Source: DATKCT01 sp035513055
GTDB lineage: Bacteria; Verrucomicrobiota; Verrucomicrobiia; Verrucomicrobiales; DEV007
Direction: 5' to 3'
Length of the DNA: 64,000 nt
Assembly (NCBI GenBank): GCA_035513055.1
Contig: DATKCT010000197.1
Location: forward strand, 1-64,000
Shown here: positions 55,401 to 63,800 of the stretch, piece after piece
Layout of the letters: every line of letters starts with the position of its first letter
How positions within the stretch are numbered: the stretch's first letter is position 1
The notes under the pieces: generated by a model
Told to the model about the DNA's origin: nothing
The model's input: only the letters and a program-made list of their open reading frames with translations
Database searches by the model: none
Translations under genes and position numbers: made by a program

Positions 55401-57002
55401 GTCCGAGTCTTCCTCCACATCCTCGACCTCCAACAACAAGGTCACCACCTCAGGCACGGCCAAGTCCAGGGAGGATGCCAGGTAACGAAGCCCTTCCAAC
55501 TGGGCGATGGCTTCCTCAATAGAAACATCGGTGAAGGTCACCGTATCATCGGCCGTCGTGCCGTCCGCGAGTATAAAACTTCCATTGGCCGTGGTGAACA
55601 TCTCCGTCACCGTCACGGTCATCGTTTGTCCCCCCCCGCTTGCCGCAATGTCGGGATCGAAAATGGTGAACCCCGCGAAAGGCAGAAGGGATCCCCGGGT
55701 GAACAAAAACTGTTCTAGCAAGCCGGGAATGATAAGAGGCGGATCGTTCACTGAAGTGATGTTCACTGTAACCGCGGCCGTGTCGTCGGCGCCGTCCGGA
55801 TTGCCGTTCGGCGGTTCCTCCCCATCCGAGACCGCCAAACTCAGAGTAGTCGTGGTGACATCCCCGACCGGAGCAATGTTCGCCACCGGTTGAAACACCA
55901 GGGCCTGCAACGAATCCTCGACGTCGTCTTCCGGCCCGCTCAACGTGTAAACTCCCGTGCCGATGCCGGTTTCCTCAAAAGGAAGCAGCGGCGGGCTTCC
56001 CCCCTGATTCAACGTGCCTTGAGTGATGTCCGACACTGTCACCGTCACCGTCAGCTCGTCGGCGGGATTCCGGTCCACATCATCTACTGTCACCCCCGCA
56101 AAAGCGAGCAAGCCCGCGTCGTCATCACCGGAAACGGGACTTGTGACGTTGTTGAACTCCGCCGGATCCTGCACCGCATCCACAGGGACGTCGGAAACGC
56201 GAGAGGCGCCGCTAAAGGCCGTGCTCCCTCCGGTGGTCACGGCGTTGAAGGTGGTCAGGGCGCTTCCCTGGGTGCCATCCCAAAGCCGGAAAGTGAGGGT
56301 CGCCGTCTCGCCGTTTTCGTCGTCGCCATCGTAGCGAATCCGGTCCGTCGAGCGGAGCAGGAATACCGTCGTTCCGGAAAGCGACGGCAAATTCACCCAA
56401 GCGTTCAAGGCGTTTCGGTACTGCCACGTTCCGTTCCCAGTGTAACCCGTGATGGCTATGCCCAAAGTCGAGTCCGGCTCATCGTCGTCATCAATGTTGA
56501 GCGGACCAAGAAGGTTGGCGTCGACGCCCCCGCCAAAGTTGACGCCGATCTCGAGAATCTCGTCCTCGGTCATGTTCTGCCCGCCGTTTTTCAAGTCGGG
56601 CATCGCATCCTGGAGCGTGATGAACACGGGCGCCGTGTTGTAGACGGTGACCAGAAAGGTCCCCTGAGCCGACGCATTGTCGGTGAGATCCGTGCCGGTC
56701 ACCGTCACCGTCGCGGTTCCGACCTTCAGAGCATTGATCGTCACGACCGAACCCAGCACGCTCACGGTGACCACCGTCACATCATTGCTCTCTGCCGCAA
56801 AGCTGTCGGCATTGTTCGAGAATCCGTCCTCAACATCCTCCGTAGTCGATGTGAGCGGTTGCAGTTCCACATCCAGATCGTCGAAAAAGCCTTGATCGAC
56901 CGTGACGACGGCTTGCGCGGAGGACATTCCTCCCGCGATAAGCAGCATGAGAGCCGGCAACAGAAAAGCCTGGCGAAGGTGTGTCAATGAGTCCATGAGC
57001 AT
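46494..57002 (-). CDS. Giant secreted protein: beta-helix, lamin-tail and ten cadherin-like repeats (3502 aa)
   Basis: The ATG at 57002 is preceded by GAGGAAG at 9 nt and starts a signal peptide ending GGMSSAQA; a TTG at 57020 is a weaker alternative. Approximate order: Ig-like domain 30-130; cadherin/VCBS-like repeats ending in NDxP (to about 930); a CSLREA-type right-handed beta-helix 955-1320 starting at LDDSGPGSLRQAISDA; a lamin-tail domain (INEIQFDPPAGAAQYIEVVN) 1329-1480; four FDDxxxTxEDxxLxxxVLANDxDxD repeats and six shorter repeats with xVLANDxxxP, 1487-2565; a beta-propeller-like region about 2700-3055; an H-type-lectin-like region 3065-3265; and a C-terminal module with DADGDGRKNVEEYAFGLDP and LEQSTDLGTWR. 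Likely an adhesin or surface-matrix protein (inference). Confidence 0.88.
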   Translation of the reverse strand: MLMDSLTHLRQAFLLPALMLLIAGGMSSAQAVVTVDQGFFDDLDVELQPLTSTTEDVEDGFSNNADSFAAESNDVTVVTVSVLGSVVTINALKVGTATVTVTGTDLTDNASAQGTFLVTVYNTAPVFITLQDAMPDLKNGGQNMTEDEILEIGVNFGGGVDANLLGPLNIDDDDEPDSTLGIAITGYTGNGTWQYRNALNAWVNLPSLSGTTVFLLRSTDRIRYDGDDENGETATLTFRLWDGTQGSALTTFNAVTTGGSTAFSGASRVSDVPVDAVQDPAEFNNVTSPVSGDDDAGLLAFAGVTVDDVDRNPADELTVTVTVSDITQGTLNQGGSPPLLPFEETGIGTGVYTLSGPEDDVEDSLQALVFQPVANIAPVGDVTTTTLSLAVSDGEEPPNGNPDGADDTAAVTVNITSVNDPPLIIPGLLEQFLFTRGSLLPFAGFTIFDPDIAASGGGQTMTVTVTEMFTTANGSFILADGTTADDTVTFTDVSIEEAIAQLEGLRYLASSLDLAVPEVVTLLLEVEDVEEDSDSEEVEITVATPSITGNIRGTVSGQIIPDNSARRLFEGVAITGSDVASLEVTAFVVTPGEFASQNVLTAGLGTFIEVGDPPLRFSPLADKLVFVGAASDATNAVRRLAFQPVPNMVTTQETIQVSLTLKNSDGDSLGADNRTTAHIVAVNDLPTFIKFQALGSITDNETVKPFASVEIGDVDEQGMQELGISIEMLSSLPPGTASTPVPGMLEGPETPGFTVDGLNAAKYVFSGTPAEATAAIQGLTFTPGSNRLPPGQNETVIFRVVLDDDSGDVVVREQVRIVIISENDDPVVTNAPSGRRMVVAGSGILPFGMDFTLDDVDLNDQITIRIQLDDASKGFLVDSTGRISESPPGSGIYVGTAGAVDMEAALQGLEFALDPGYPVPAGEPGIEVFFTSTLTDRLGGRIDMSFSLLVRVEQVVRVVVNLDDSGPGSLRQAISDAQGNDHVAFDLAHIYAVESLAIIRLQSPLVIDKNLTITGPGAEKLFLSGDSDEDGAPDVQIFQVGVAASDSSPSIASYLHLSYISLIHGSDAESDFGNGGAISVGPGSTLVVDHIEALECFAEQWGGAIDVEGGRLTASHSLFAFNRTGVNLGEGGGAISLHTSQRCDLFNVTFSQNVQGSENGVGGGALYVENANVESMSFDVNVTHCTFFENVDEAHLGSAIRTNVFNTRLNLRNCLLADGDPNPLDPNGAGRIISLGGNVADDDTRVTLSQGGVPQTLILLDQPSDRRSQVLPLLPLADNGGQTRTHGLPAGSPALGAGLASGIATDQRDVWRDAAPDAGAYEANTFKRIVINEIQFDPPAGAAQYIEVVNPRDSETLNLGGYEVWVQGVLRHVFSPVNLVPGAGILVAQDTGLPVMPSPPGSVPVQDASVSGNLDLGENGGIVEIRTAGPMGALVATATYLASFEESGDPGVELREAEESVTRNCEFLGAFLPGTATPGEDEMNVPLAEGNAPPIAFDDEVETDEDSPLEVDVLANDFDADRTDVIRVEFLPAAQSSLGAALSIVHTPMAGAAVSYNPTVSATIQALPAGTMAVDTFDYIILDYANGTTPNLPRGANAAEIAANLERATGTVSVHLTGVNDAPTPQDDKPAAIPALATFEDTALTFAADTLLLNDTDPDTGESGLALRICWVKPFGFVLEDKDPTRVELSDLETISELGAHVQLILRADRTESTLTYDPRGSAVLDALAAGEIVEDRFSYLVIDPHGAPGIATVCIKVTGRNDPPVARDDGPFATDEDHALSIARAAVLANDTDVDQNGNPPDDVLTVASVGLSSNLGAAVSLTPAGGPIIYNPTGSLALQMLSKKEIVEDHFEYTISDGNGGNASAMVFVRVAGVNDAPVAFDDVAMVEEDFDVSISVGDGVLANDVDIDMDGNAPDDVLRAIPAATFETLLGAMVTLYSDGSFDYLPGGLFEWLGQGETATDEFEYTATDDGLLFANGDAFQVIAGSIDVFLPVLLNDVNLGIDPSLSLKVTQAGIPNRGGTALVSPEGEGILYSPAFGFVGVETFTYEIADGPNGFCMAEVQVEVIPAFGPLAAKEDRFQVAPGGTADLDLLANDLFLPGGASIALTSLSPADQGGTVNIILLGGRTVARYTPAPGFTGVEQFSYLATAGGGTSFGADVHVTVPDRMGSLRAWNDHFFVVGGTEGNALPVLANDGVLPATAASWTLAAGGLAAPSGGGTVSVSADGRSVLYTPAAGFFGTETFTYLAQDAFGGTGMALVSVMVVEDGFLAANDVFGVNWESAGNILPVLANDVLIPDDGEVIEITFVENPVGGTAVWNASRSALIYTPDPGFSGQDTFSYEIGAATHPRQAASVTVNVLDRSGELRGGDDFYCVAGDSVRNALRVLANDRLLPINGPPLVVTGFTNPTEGGVLEVAPDGAFLFYTPMEGFIGTETFTYQFSDGRGGTGSATATVKAGSIFVGDDIFTVVSNSDDNFLDVLANDRRIPGGVPPELAGVSGGPSGNGMVALNLDEDAFLYTPEGGFTGVETFTYQVEDDTGGVYEAAVMVRVVAANSDHAGAKVVLTVKGANDAPTLTGVQAIDFHRDDEIAKPFATVVIGEVDSNGLQPLTVTVEIDDPAKGELTDLDGFVEGPPGTYTFFGTAADATTAIQGLCFVPTEDRIEWSKHETTTFTICVDDGIAPPVCSSGTTIEVYNIGHLFGDNWIFGNGVTLSWDERRNLTVGGGQPFGFPLGGGGTWSDWYTGEWLVYSDGRTAWNAQTGMILTGADGTLGAGNGENNSIPAIIVPKPGGNPRENLYIFTTGGNEQRVHFTEIDLSVGLHGAVVDPPGVLVAGSTSSKEGWVLVPHANGADYWLIIGTGDVYPITSAGVGAPVSNFNLDGKGGSFRYSLGGRRLAVAWSPPRMNIYDFNPATGVVSSTSSIELSHGSSFFEFSHDGTKLYVNDMDTVALYQYDLSADPGPASPTAARTSAVAGTQVLLHTYAAPDYVGDMALGPDGMMYLAGDSSNPPKLHRIGFPNALGAASQLQLDAVVLPAGSQIRQGLYHGLRTDDMIPEGPPVPQNIFETGVLADVSSAAGWMTVTLDRSYDSMVVIATPQYSNTQVPVVPRIQNAMGNSFQIRLARLDNVASPPIVVAPVHYVVVEEGVYSAAVDGIKMEAVRYTSTLTDRKSSWNGQNRSYQQPYSNPVVLGQVQTSNDARFSVFWARGSNSGNPPSSTQLWTGKHVAEDPVTARVDETVGYIVIEAGTGNVGEYDYSAFVGADTIVGMENTPPIQYAVSGIADPVAAVASSAAMDVNDGGWPVLYGTTPLTTTSIALAIDEDRLSDNERSHATEQVAVLVLGNSASGGSGNPLIINAAAASLLDWQQEHFDSEELSEPTLGPILWGLMADADGDGRKNVEEYAFGLDPRRREESEPLRVWVEPSSTGERMELRVSYRRRAQDQLLRYTLEQSTDLGTWRAAPSWVVNTIPAAGTGYDRVILGAGLPEGQQVRFYRIRVTR

Positions 57003-57020
57003 GAGAGCGATCTTCCTCAA

Positions 57021-58010
57021 TCAGGGGATGGCGGGCGGAAACTCCTCCTCCTCCACCGCCGCCGCGGCCCGGGCCGGGTCCGGCGGCGCGATCTCCGCCA
57101 AGGCCTCCGGGTAAGTTTCGATAGCGATATTCTCTCGCAGACTCCGGGCAAAGGCGCTTTCCGCGTCCCGGATCTTCTCCGTGCGAATTTCCTTGCGAAT
57201 CTGATCTCGCACTTGTTCCAACGGGATTTGCGTGGCCCCCCGTTCATCCAGTTTCCGGACCAAGTATATCCCTGTCGCAGTCGTAAGCACTTCGGTCACC
57301 TCGCCGACCTTTAATGCGAATCCGGCCCTGACAATTTCCTCAGGCCAGCGATATGTCACCCCCTCTTCGAGCCATCCCGCGTCTCCCCCGCGATTGCGAG
57401 TCGCTTGATCCTCCCCATAGTCCACCGCCCACGCTCCGAATCCGGGTCCTTCCTGACTCTCCAACGCTTTCTCGCGCGCTTCTCGCATTTTTCGCATCTG
57501 CTCTTCGCGCTGTTCCGGCGCCGCAGTAGGCGACAGTTCACTGCTCAAGATAGCCAATTGAGCCCTGGCGCTGCGACTAAAACGCCCTCCATGGGTCTCG
57601 TAACGTTCCTGAATCTCCTCTTCGGTCACAGCGATGTCCCGCATGGCGCCGTGGTGGTGGCGCTCTTTGTAACGGCTGATAAGCAATTTCTCCCAACCCC
57701 GCCGCACGTCCGGATCCCGATCCAACCCTTCCTCCAAGGCTTTCTGCACCAGAAGATTCCGCTCGATCATCTCCTCCAGCAGTAGCGGCGGCGCGGGAAC
57801 CATGGTCCCGCGTTCGAGGCGGCTCGCCAACTCCTCTTCGACTTCGCGGACCAGGATCAGCTCATCTCCAACCCGGGCCGCGACCGGCGAGGAGACTGCG
57901 GCCTCCGGCGCACGGGAGCAGCCGGCGACGCCCGACACCATCAACGTCAAGGCCAGCAGCCCGGCTTGATGCCGCCCTGCTCCTCTCGGTCTCTGGCTGT
58001 CTCTGTTCAT
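57021..58010 (-). CDS. Parvulin-type peptidyl-prolyl isomerase, lipoprotein (SurA/PrsA-like)
   Basis: 329 aa extracytoplasmic folding factor. From ATG 58010 the signal sequence ends in VSGVAGC, a good lipobox. An in-frame TTG at 58058 overlaps the upstream stop (TTGA) but gives an overlong n-region. After a SurA_N-like helical part (LLLEEMIERNLLVQKALEEG) comes the rotamase domain with FGAWAVDYGEDQATRNRGGDAGWL, AGFALKVGEVTEVLTTATGIYLVRKLDER. It lies within a run of very large secreted proteins, so it probably assists their folding or membrane passage. Confidence 0.9.
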   Translation of the reverse strand: MNRDSQRPRGAGRHQAGLLALTLMVSGVAGCSRAPEAAVSSPVAARVGDELILVREVEEELASRLERGTMVPAPPLLLEEMIERNLLVQKALEEGLDRDPDVRRGWEKLLISRYKERHHHGAMRDIAVTEEEIQERYETHGGRFSRSARAQLAILSSELSPTAAPEQREEQMRKMREAREKALESQEGPGFGAWAVDYGEDQATRNRGGDAGWLEEGVTYRWPEEIVRAGFALKVGEVTEVLTTATGIYLVRKLDERGATQIPLEQVRDQIRKEIRTEKIRDAESAFARSLRENIAIETYPEALAEIAPPDPARAAAAVEEEEFPPAIP

Positions 58011-58054
58011 CAGAAAGTTTTCGTTAATCCTGCTCGCGTCCCCTCCGGAGCGCC

Positions 58055-60823
58055 TCAAGGCTCATATCGAAGCCGCACACGAAAGAAGCCAACGCCATCA
58101 CCGAAATGAGGCCCGTTCCCTTCGAAACGCCGCCACCCCACCGGAAGTTCGGCTCCGGGTGAAAGCTCGACCTCCAGCAATGCAGCGGTGTCGCGATTCC
58201 ATTGCCGCAAATCCCCCGAACGTTCGATCTCGATCCCGACATCGGCCAGACCCGGCCGCAAAACGAACTCCAGTCCCATCCTGCCGTTGCGCTCGACGAG
58301 CCTCGGTAGCCGCGTGGAATCGAGGTCGGGCCCGGCCGGATCCAAATTGAAGGCAAATCGCTCTAAGACGGACAAACCGAATGCTCCGGGATCACTACCC
58401 GCCAGCTCACGAAGGTCCGTCCGAGCCGGCCAGTGTTTGGCGGCCCACTGTTCGAAGGGAATAAAACCGGGAAGAACCAAGAGCGTGGTGGCAGCCGGTT
58501 CTGCCAAGAGGTAACTGGAGTGCTCTGCGAGTCGTAAGGTCAGGGCCATGGCGTCTTCGGGTTGCGCCTGCCCGCTCTTCGGGCGCACCTCGATCAGCCG
58601 CGTGCTTTCCCCCCGTCCAAACTCGAGATACTGCGGCAGCGGCTCGACCCAGGTTAGGGCGGCGGTCCCGCTCCACACGAGTTCGACCACGATCTGCCGA
58701 TCCATCAACTCTTCTCGATTGACCCGCACCACCGCCGGAGTCGAGGGCGAGAACGATGCCTCGGAGCGCACGACGCTCAGGCTCAACTCCGGAGCCAAAT
58801 CGCGAATGACCAGTTCCGCGGCGTTTTCTCTTCCCACGTGGTAGCCGTCACTCTCTAGGATCTCCACACGAACCGTTTCCGCACTCTCACTCAAAGCGTC
58901 GCTGTAGGGATGGATGAGGACCGCCATCTCCCGCACTCCAGCCGGAAAGACCCATGTCTCCGGCAGCGCCTGATAATCCACCCCAGCCGTGGCCGAACCG
59001 CTGAAACCAAGCCGCATCGAGAGTTCCGTTCCCACACTTCCTCCACGACGGATGAGGAAACTCCCGGGTTTCAATCCGTTTTCGGCCGCGTCAGCCGCCT
59101 TTTCTACCGTCAGCAGCGGCATCACCGTCAGATCGCCCAATAGGATCGATCCCCGGCCGACCAAGTCAGCTAAGGAATCGGGCGTAAGAGAATAGCCGGT
59201 CAACCGCACCACGACGTCCGGTTCTCCTTCGGCCACGCCGCCGGTGCGGATCTCCAGCCGGGTCCCGCCATCGACTTCTCCTATTACGCGGAGATAATCC
59301 TCCGCGATACCGGCGACTCCGGCGAAGAGCCGGGAGAGATCAAGCTGATCTCCTTCTTCGGGATCAAAGTCCTCTATGCGGTCTCCCCGCGAAACCACAT
59401 CGATGATGAAGCGATCGGCGCCGCCGTTTCCGACGAGCACATCTTCACCGGCTCCGCCGAAAAGAATGTCATCCCCAAACCCGCCTTCCAGGTAGTCTGG
59501 GCCCGTTCCGCCCAGCAACACCACCGGCGCCTCCGGGCCGTAGGAGCCGGCCAAGCCTGTAAGATAGCTTTCCTCGGTCAGGCCGCCGCTCACCGCCCGC
59601 ACGGTCTCCGGGCTATGATGATCCAAGAGATCCCAAACGACGCAGCCGCCGTAGCGTGCCCACATGGCTGCCTTGCTCCGCAATGCTGCGGATCCGGAGC
59701 GGACCCCCGGCAGGACCGTCGCAGAATCCGCTAAAACCTCCCAGCTCACGTCCGCGCCCGGAGCGATCTCGTCCCGAAAGAAACGCAAGCGAACCACGGC
59801 CGGCTCCGGCGCAACGCCTGGGCGCAATTGCCCTTCCCGCTTGCGTCCTGGAAGGAGGATGCCGCCCCGTTGCATGGGGCCGCCGTCAGAGAGCGCCACT
59901 TCAAAATCGGCGCGCGGCGCGAGGACGGCGCTTTGCCCGTCCCGGCGGAACTCGACCAAACCCATATTCGCGTCGGCGGCCGTGAATCTGCTGCCCACGC
60001 GCAAGACTCTTCCACCCTGAGCGTCCCGCAACACGAGCGCTCCCTCCTCGGGAACGCGAGTCAGCACCACGCTAATGTCCTCCGCGGCGGTATCGGTATC
60101 CACCACACGCAGTGGAAGCCCCGAGACCCCGGCGAGATACACGCTGTACTCGGTGCGCGCCAGCCGCGGGATGCGGTTGTCTTCAAGGGGTGAAAGTCCC
60201 GCAAGAAATTCCTCGAGACTGTTCAATCCATCACCGTCCACATCTACCGTGGCGTCCGCCGCACTGAAGGGATCCATCCCATATTTCTCTTCCCACCAGT
60301 CGGGCAAGCCGTCGCCGTCCGAATCCGCCATCGGCTCGCGCAACTCGAGATCGACTCGGATCGCCTGGGCCCGGTTCTGCTGACTGACGGCCACTGCGCT
60401 CAATTCGTCGCGAACGATCAACGCTTCCGCCCCGTTGACGCGGATTTCGGCAAACCCGTAAGAAGTCTCATCGGCCGGAAGCGGAATCGATCTCGGAGCC
60501 GTCTGCAATCCAGTGGCCGCCAGCGAATGCGGCACTCGAAGTTCGTAGCAGTACAAGCCGCCTAGCAGGGGTTGCAAACTCGTCGAGAAACTCTCTTGCC
60601 CGCCCCCTGGCAACCGGAAACCCCAGGTGAGCACGCCTTGCGTCACCAGTTCCTCGACCGGTCCGGCGCGATTGATCACTCTGCCATACAGGACTGTGTC
60701 CGGCTCAGAAATGGTCGCGGACCAGAGCGTTCCGCTCCCAAGTCCCGCCCAAACCCATAAGGCCGCCGCCAGCGTCCCGGCCGCCGGTCCTCGGCTGGCC
60801 ATGCGAGATGTTGTCCGATTCAT
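58055..60823 (-). CDS. Secreted RTX / Calx-beta protein
   Basis: 922 aa with a signal-peptide-like N-terminus (AAGTLAAALWVWAGLGSG). DSDGDGLPDWWEEKYGMDP followed by DVDGDGLNSLEEFLAGLSP (from about 167) are thrombospondin-3/dockerin-like Ca loops. RTX nonapeptides GGTGPDYLEGGFGDDILFGG... lie at about 435-475, followed by a hydrophobic DRFIIDV-type end. One good Calx-beta domain (SGSATAGVDYQALPETWVFP) and a second degenerate one span about 570-780. The C-terminal module has VLERFAFNLDP and IERSGDLRQWNRD, as in neighbouring proteins. Combining a Sec-type signal with RTX repeats is unusual, since RTX proteins are normally type I substrates. 44 bp before the PPIase gene. Confidence 0.82.
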   Translation of the reverse strand: MNRTTSRMASRGPAAGTLAAALWVWAGLGSGTLWSATISEPDTVLYGRVINRAGPVEELVTQGVLTWGFRLPGGGQESFSTSLQPLLGGLYCYELRVPHSLAATGLQTAPRSIPLPADETSYGFAEIRVNGAEALIVRDELSAVAVSQQNRAQAIRVDLELREPMADSDGDGLPDWWEEKYGMDPFSAADATVDVDGDGLNSLEEFLAGLSPLEDNRIPRLARTEYSVYLAGVSGLPLRVVDTDTAAEDISVVLTRVPEEGALVLRDAQGGRVLRVGSRFTAADANMGLVEFRRDGQSAVLAPRADFEVALSDGGPMQRGGILLPGRKREGQLRPGVAPEPAVVRLRFFRDEIAPGADVSWEVLADSATVLPGVRSGSAALRSKAAMWARYGGCVVWDLLDHHSPETVRAVSGGLTEESYLTGLAGSYGPEAPVVLLGGTGPDYLEGGFGDDILFGGAGEDVLVGNGGADRFIIDVVSRGDRIEDFDPEEGDQLDLSRLFAGVAGIAEDYLRVIGEVDGGTRLEIRTGGVAEGEPDVVVRLTGYSLTPDSLADLVGRGSILLGDLTVMPLLTVEKAADAAENGLKPGSFLIRRGGSVGTELSMRLGFSGSATAGVDYQALPETWVFPAGVREMAVLIHPYSDALSESAETVRVEILESDGYHVGRENAAELVIRDLAPELSLSVVRSEASFSPSTPAVVRVNREELMDRQIVVELVWSGTAALTWVEPLPQYLEFGRGESTRLIEVRPKSGQAQPEDAMALTLRLAEHSSYLLAEPAATTLLVLPGFIPFEQWAAKHWPARTDLRELAGSDPGAFGLSVLERFAFNLDPAGPDLDSTRLPRLVERNGRMGLEFVLRPGLADVGIEIERSGDLRQWNRDTAALLEVELSPGAELPVGWRRFEGNGPHFGDGVGFFRVRLRYEP

Positions 60824-60844
60824 CGTGAAACTTTCTTGGGAGAG

Positions 60845-63800
60845 TTAATTGCCGGAGAATCCGAAGTGATCGAGCAGGATGCGGATGTCCCGCACCGCCC
60901 GGCTGGGATCGCGTTCCTTGGTCTCCGGATCGACCACCGGTCCATGAATGAAAGTCCGCAGCCCTTCCTCGGGATCAGCATGCAGAGTCAAACCCGGGAT
61001 AATCAGCAGCCAACGGTTGTTCCATACCGAACGGCCTCCCAGCCGGGTGTTCCAAATCACCTCACTATCGTCGAACTCATCGGTTCCCACGTCGGGATCG
61101 GAGTGATAAGCCCGGAACATCGAGTGCCGCCGCGGCTCGCCTAGAGGCTCGCTCAAGCTGTCCACCAACGGGATGAACGTGCCGTCTTCAACCGCGGCGC
61201 TGGTGATCGGATACGGCACGGGAATCCGCGAATCGATCAAGTTCCACGAGCGCGGGTTGAAGTCGTCGCTATAGGGCATCCGCTGGAAATCCGTCCCCGC
61301 AGGAATCATATAAACCCGTGGAGTCTGGGTGAGTTCCGTATTGTCGTAGCCTTCGAACCACACGCCGACGGAACGGATTTTGGTGGCAAAATTGCTGGCG
61401 TTGAAGGTGTGGTCACCGCCCGCCTGGACCAAGCCGAAGACGTTCTCTCCCGGACGAATCGAAGTTGAGAAGGAAAGCACCAGAGCGGGCTGCGCGCCTC
61501 CTGACAAAGGAACAAACGGACGGCAATGACGCCGGAATTCGGGCAGCGCCCAAAGGTCGTCGACGTAAAAGCCCGTCCCCGGCGTGGCGTCGGATAAGGC
61601 TTCCCGCCACAGCTCCGAGCCCTCGTCGTCATCGGTCAAACGGAGCAACTCACTCCGGATCGAGAAGCGGCTCAACTCGTTGGAGGGATTTGCGAATCCC
61701 AACTGATTGCGCAACACCGCGAAGTTCGCTTTCATTTGCGCCATCTGTCCGGCCAGACCGCCGCGCAGCTCCGGATTGCCGTCCCCATCCAGGGCGCCCA
61801 AGTAGCGGGCTCCGACGATTTCCGAAAGGATCGGCAGCGCCGAGGCTGCGTGGTTGTCCGGCAGACTCGTCTCGTAGTCATAGGCCTTGCCCGCCAGATA
61901 GGCATAGCGCACCGCCAAATCGAAGGCGGAGCGGTAATTCTGCAACGCCGCCGACCGGGCAACCCGGAACGTCATGTCTTGGTAGCGATTGCGTTGGGCA
62001 AGAACCGCCACGCGCTTGTTATAGGCTTCGCGCTCGTCAATGAGGCGTTGCCCATCGGCAATGGCGGTCCGGAACTCCTCTGACTTCTGGCGCATCGAGT
62101 CGAGTTCCTTGAAGATCTCAATCCTCAGTTTGGCTTCGTCCCCGATCATGTTCTCGAGTCCGACTAAGGCTTCCTGCAATCCGTAGTCCCGCTCGAGATT
62201 GTCCTTGGTGAATTCCAGCACGTGCTTCGCCAGATCCCGGATGAATTCGGTGGTGTCCACCGCCTTGTCCCAGGCGATCTTAGTCGCGGTGAATCCCGCC
62301 TTGCTGAAGGACCCAGTGACGGCAAAGGCGGCTCGGATCGGCGCCAAACTGTCGCCAGGAGACACCGCGAGTCCTCCCGTCGGCAGGTTCTTCGGAACGG
62401 CTTCCCCGCCGACATGGATCGCATCGTCGCCAAGCGCTTCCGCGATGATTTCGTTGGCGGCGGAAGCCGCCTTAAAGCCTAGAATCAAACCGTTGGCGGC
62501 TTCTTCCGCCAAGAGAAACCCGCCATCAATCGCCCGGATCGTAATGTCGAGATCGAACTTGGCGTTGAACAGCTCAATCTGCCGCCACAGACCCCCTTGG
62601 AAAGCGTCCCAGGCTGCGACCGAAGAGGCCAGCGCCGCTTCCTGCTGCAACATCTCATGAACCAAGTTCTGCAGCTTGCCCGGAGAGCGCCGGATCCCCC
62701 ACTCTGGCGGCGCCTGGAAGGTAAAGCCGCGCGCCATCATTGGCAGAGTGAAGTTTTGCAGATCCACCCGCCGGCTGGCATCGCCCGTGTAATTCACGTC
62801 GGCATTGGCCTGAAACCGGCTCCGGAAATCCGAGATGCTGCTGCCTATAAAGGTCGGGGCGAAGCGGTCTCGAAAGTCCCCTCGCACTGAAAAGATGCCA
62901 TTGTTGTAGAGAAATCTTCCGGAACCGTCCCCTGCCACCGAGTGGATGAAGGAATAATCCGTGCCCTCGCCTCCCCCGTCGTAGGAATAGCGTCCTAAGC
63001 TCGAATCGAACACCAGGCTTCCTCCAAAAGTCACGGTGGGACCCGGCACGGTTTGCGCGGTGATCTCACGGACATCCGCATACATCCAGGTGATGAGATC
63101 GGGCCCCTCGTAGCCCGCCGGGTAAAGCTTCCCTGAGCCAATAGTTCCCAGATACGGAGTGCCGAAGATTTCGATCAATTCCTTCCGATAGTTCAAGTCC
63201 TGTTCAAACACTTCCCGTTGGAAACTGTCCTCGAGGTCGCTCACCTCCCGCAATCTTGCCTTGTGAGCGTCGGCGGCCTCATACAGCGCCATCGCATTCT
63301 TCAAAGCCGTTAGGGCCCGAGTATAGATTTGCTCGAAGTGCGTGTGTCCTTCCCGTCCCTCGTCGTCGATGACATAGCCGGCGTAGTAGAGGATCGGATT
63401 GATGTCGAAGGGAACGGTGTCGCCCGCTACTCCTGCCGGATTGATCCCTGCGTTGGCGTTGTCAAAGACCTGCTGAATGTGGGTCAGGTTCGCCGAGATC
63501 ACGCCGATATCCTTGTTCGTGGTCCGGTCCACCTTCTGGATGCCTTCGAGCTGCAAATTGGGATGCGCCGCCGGCAGCAAGGCATTCGCAGTGATCCAAT
63601 CGAAATACGCGCCCTGTCCAGCTCTTCGCGCCCATTCCTCCACGCCCCAACCTCGCCCCGCGTCGGAGTCCGTATAACCCTGCCATTGACCTCCAGGATT
63701 CTCCACATACTTCGAGCGGTAGGTCAGATCCACGACCTCCGCTCCGGCCTTGGCCTTGGCTGCCGCCGTGGCCGCAAACTTGCGCTCATCCCGGAAATCG

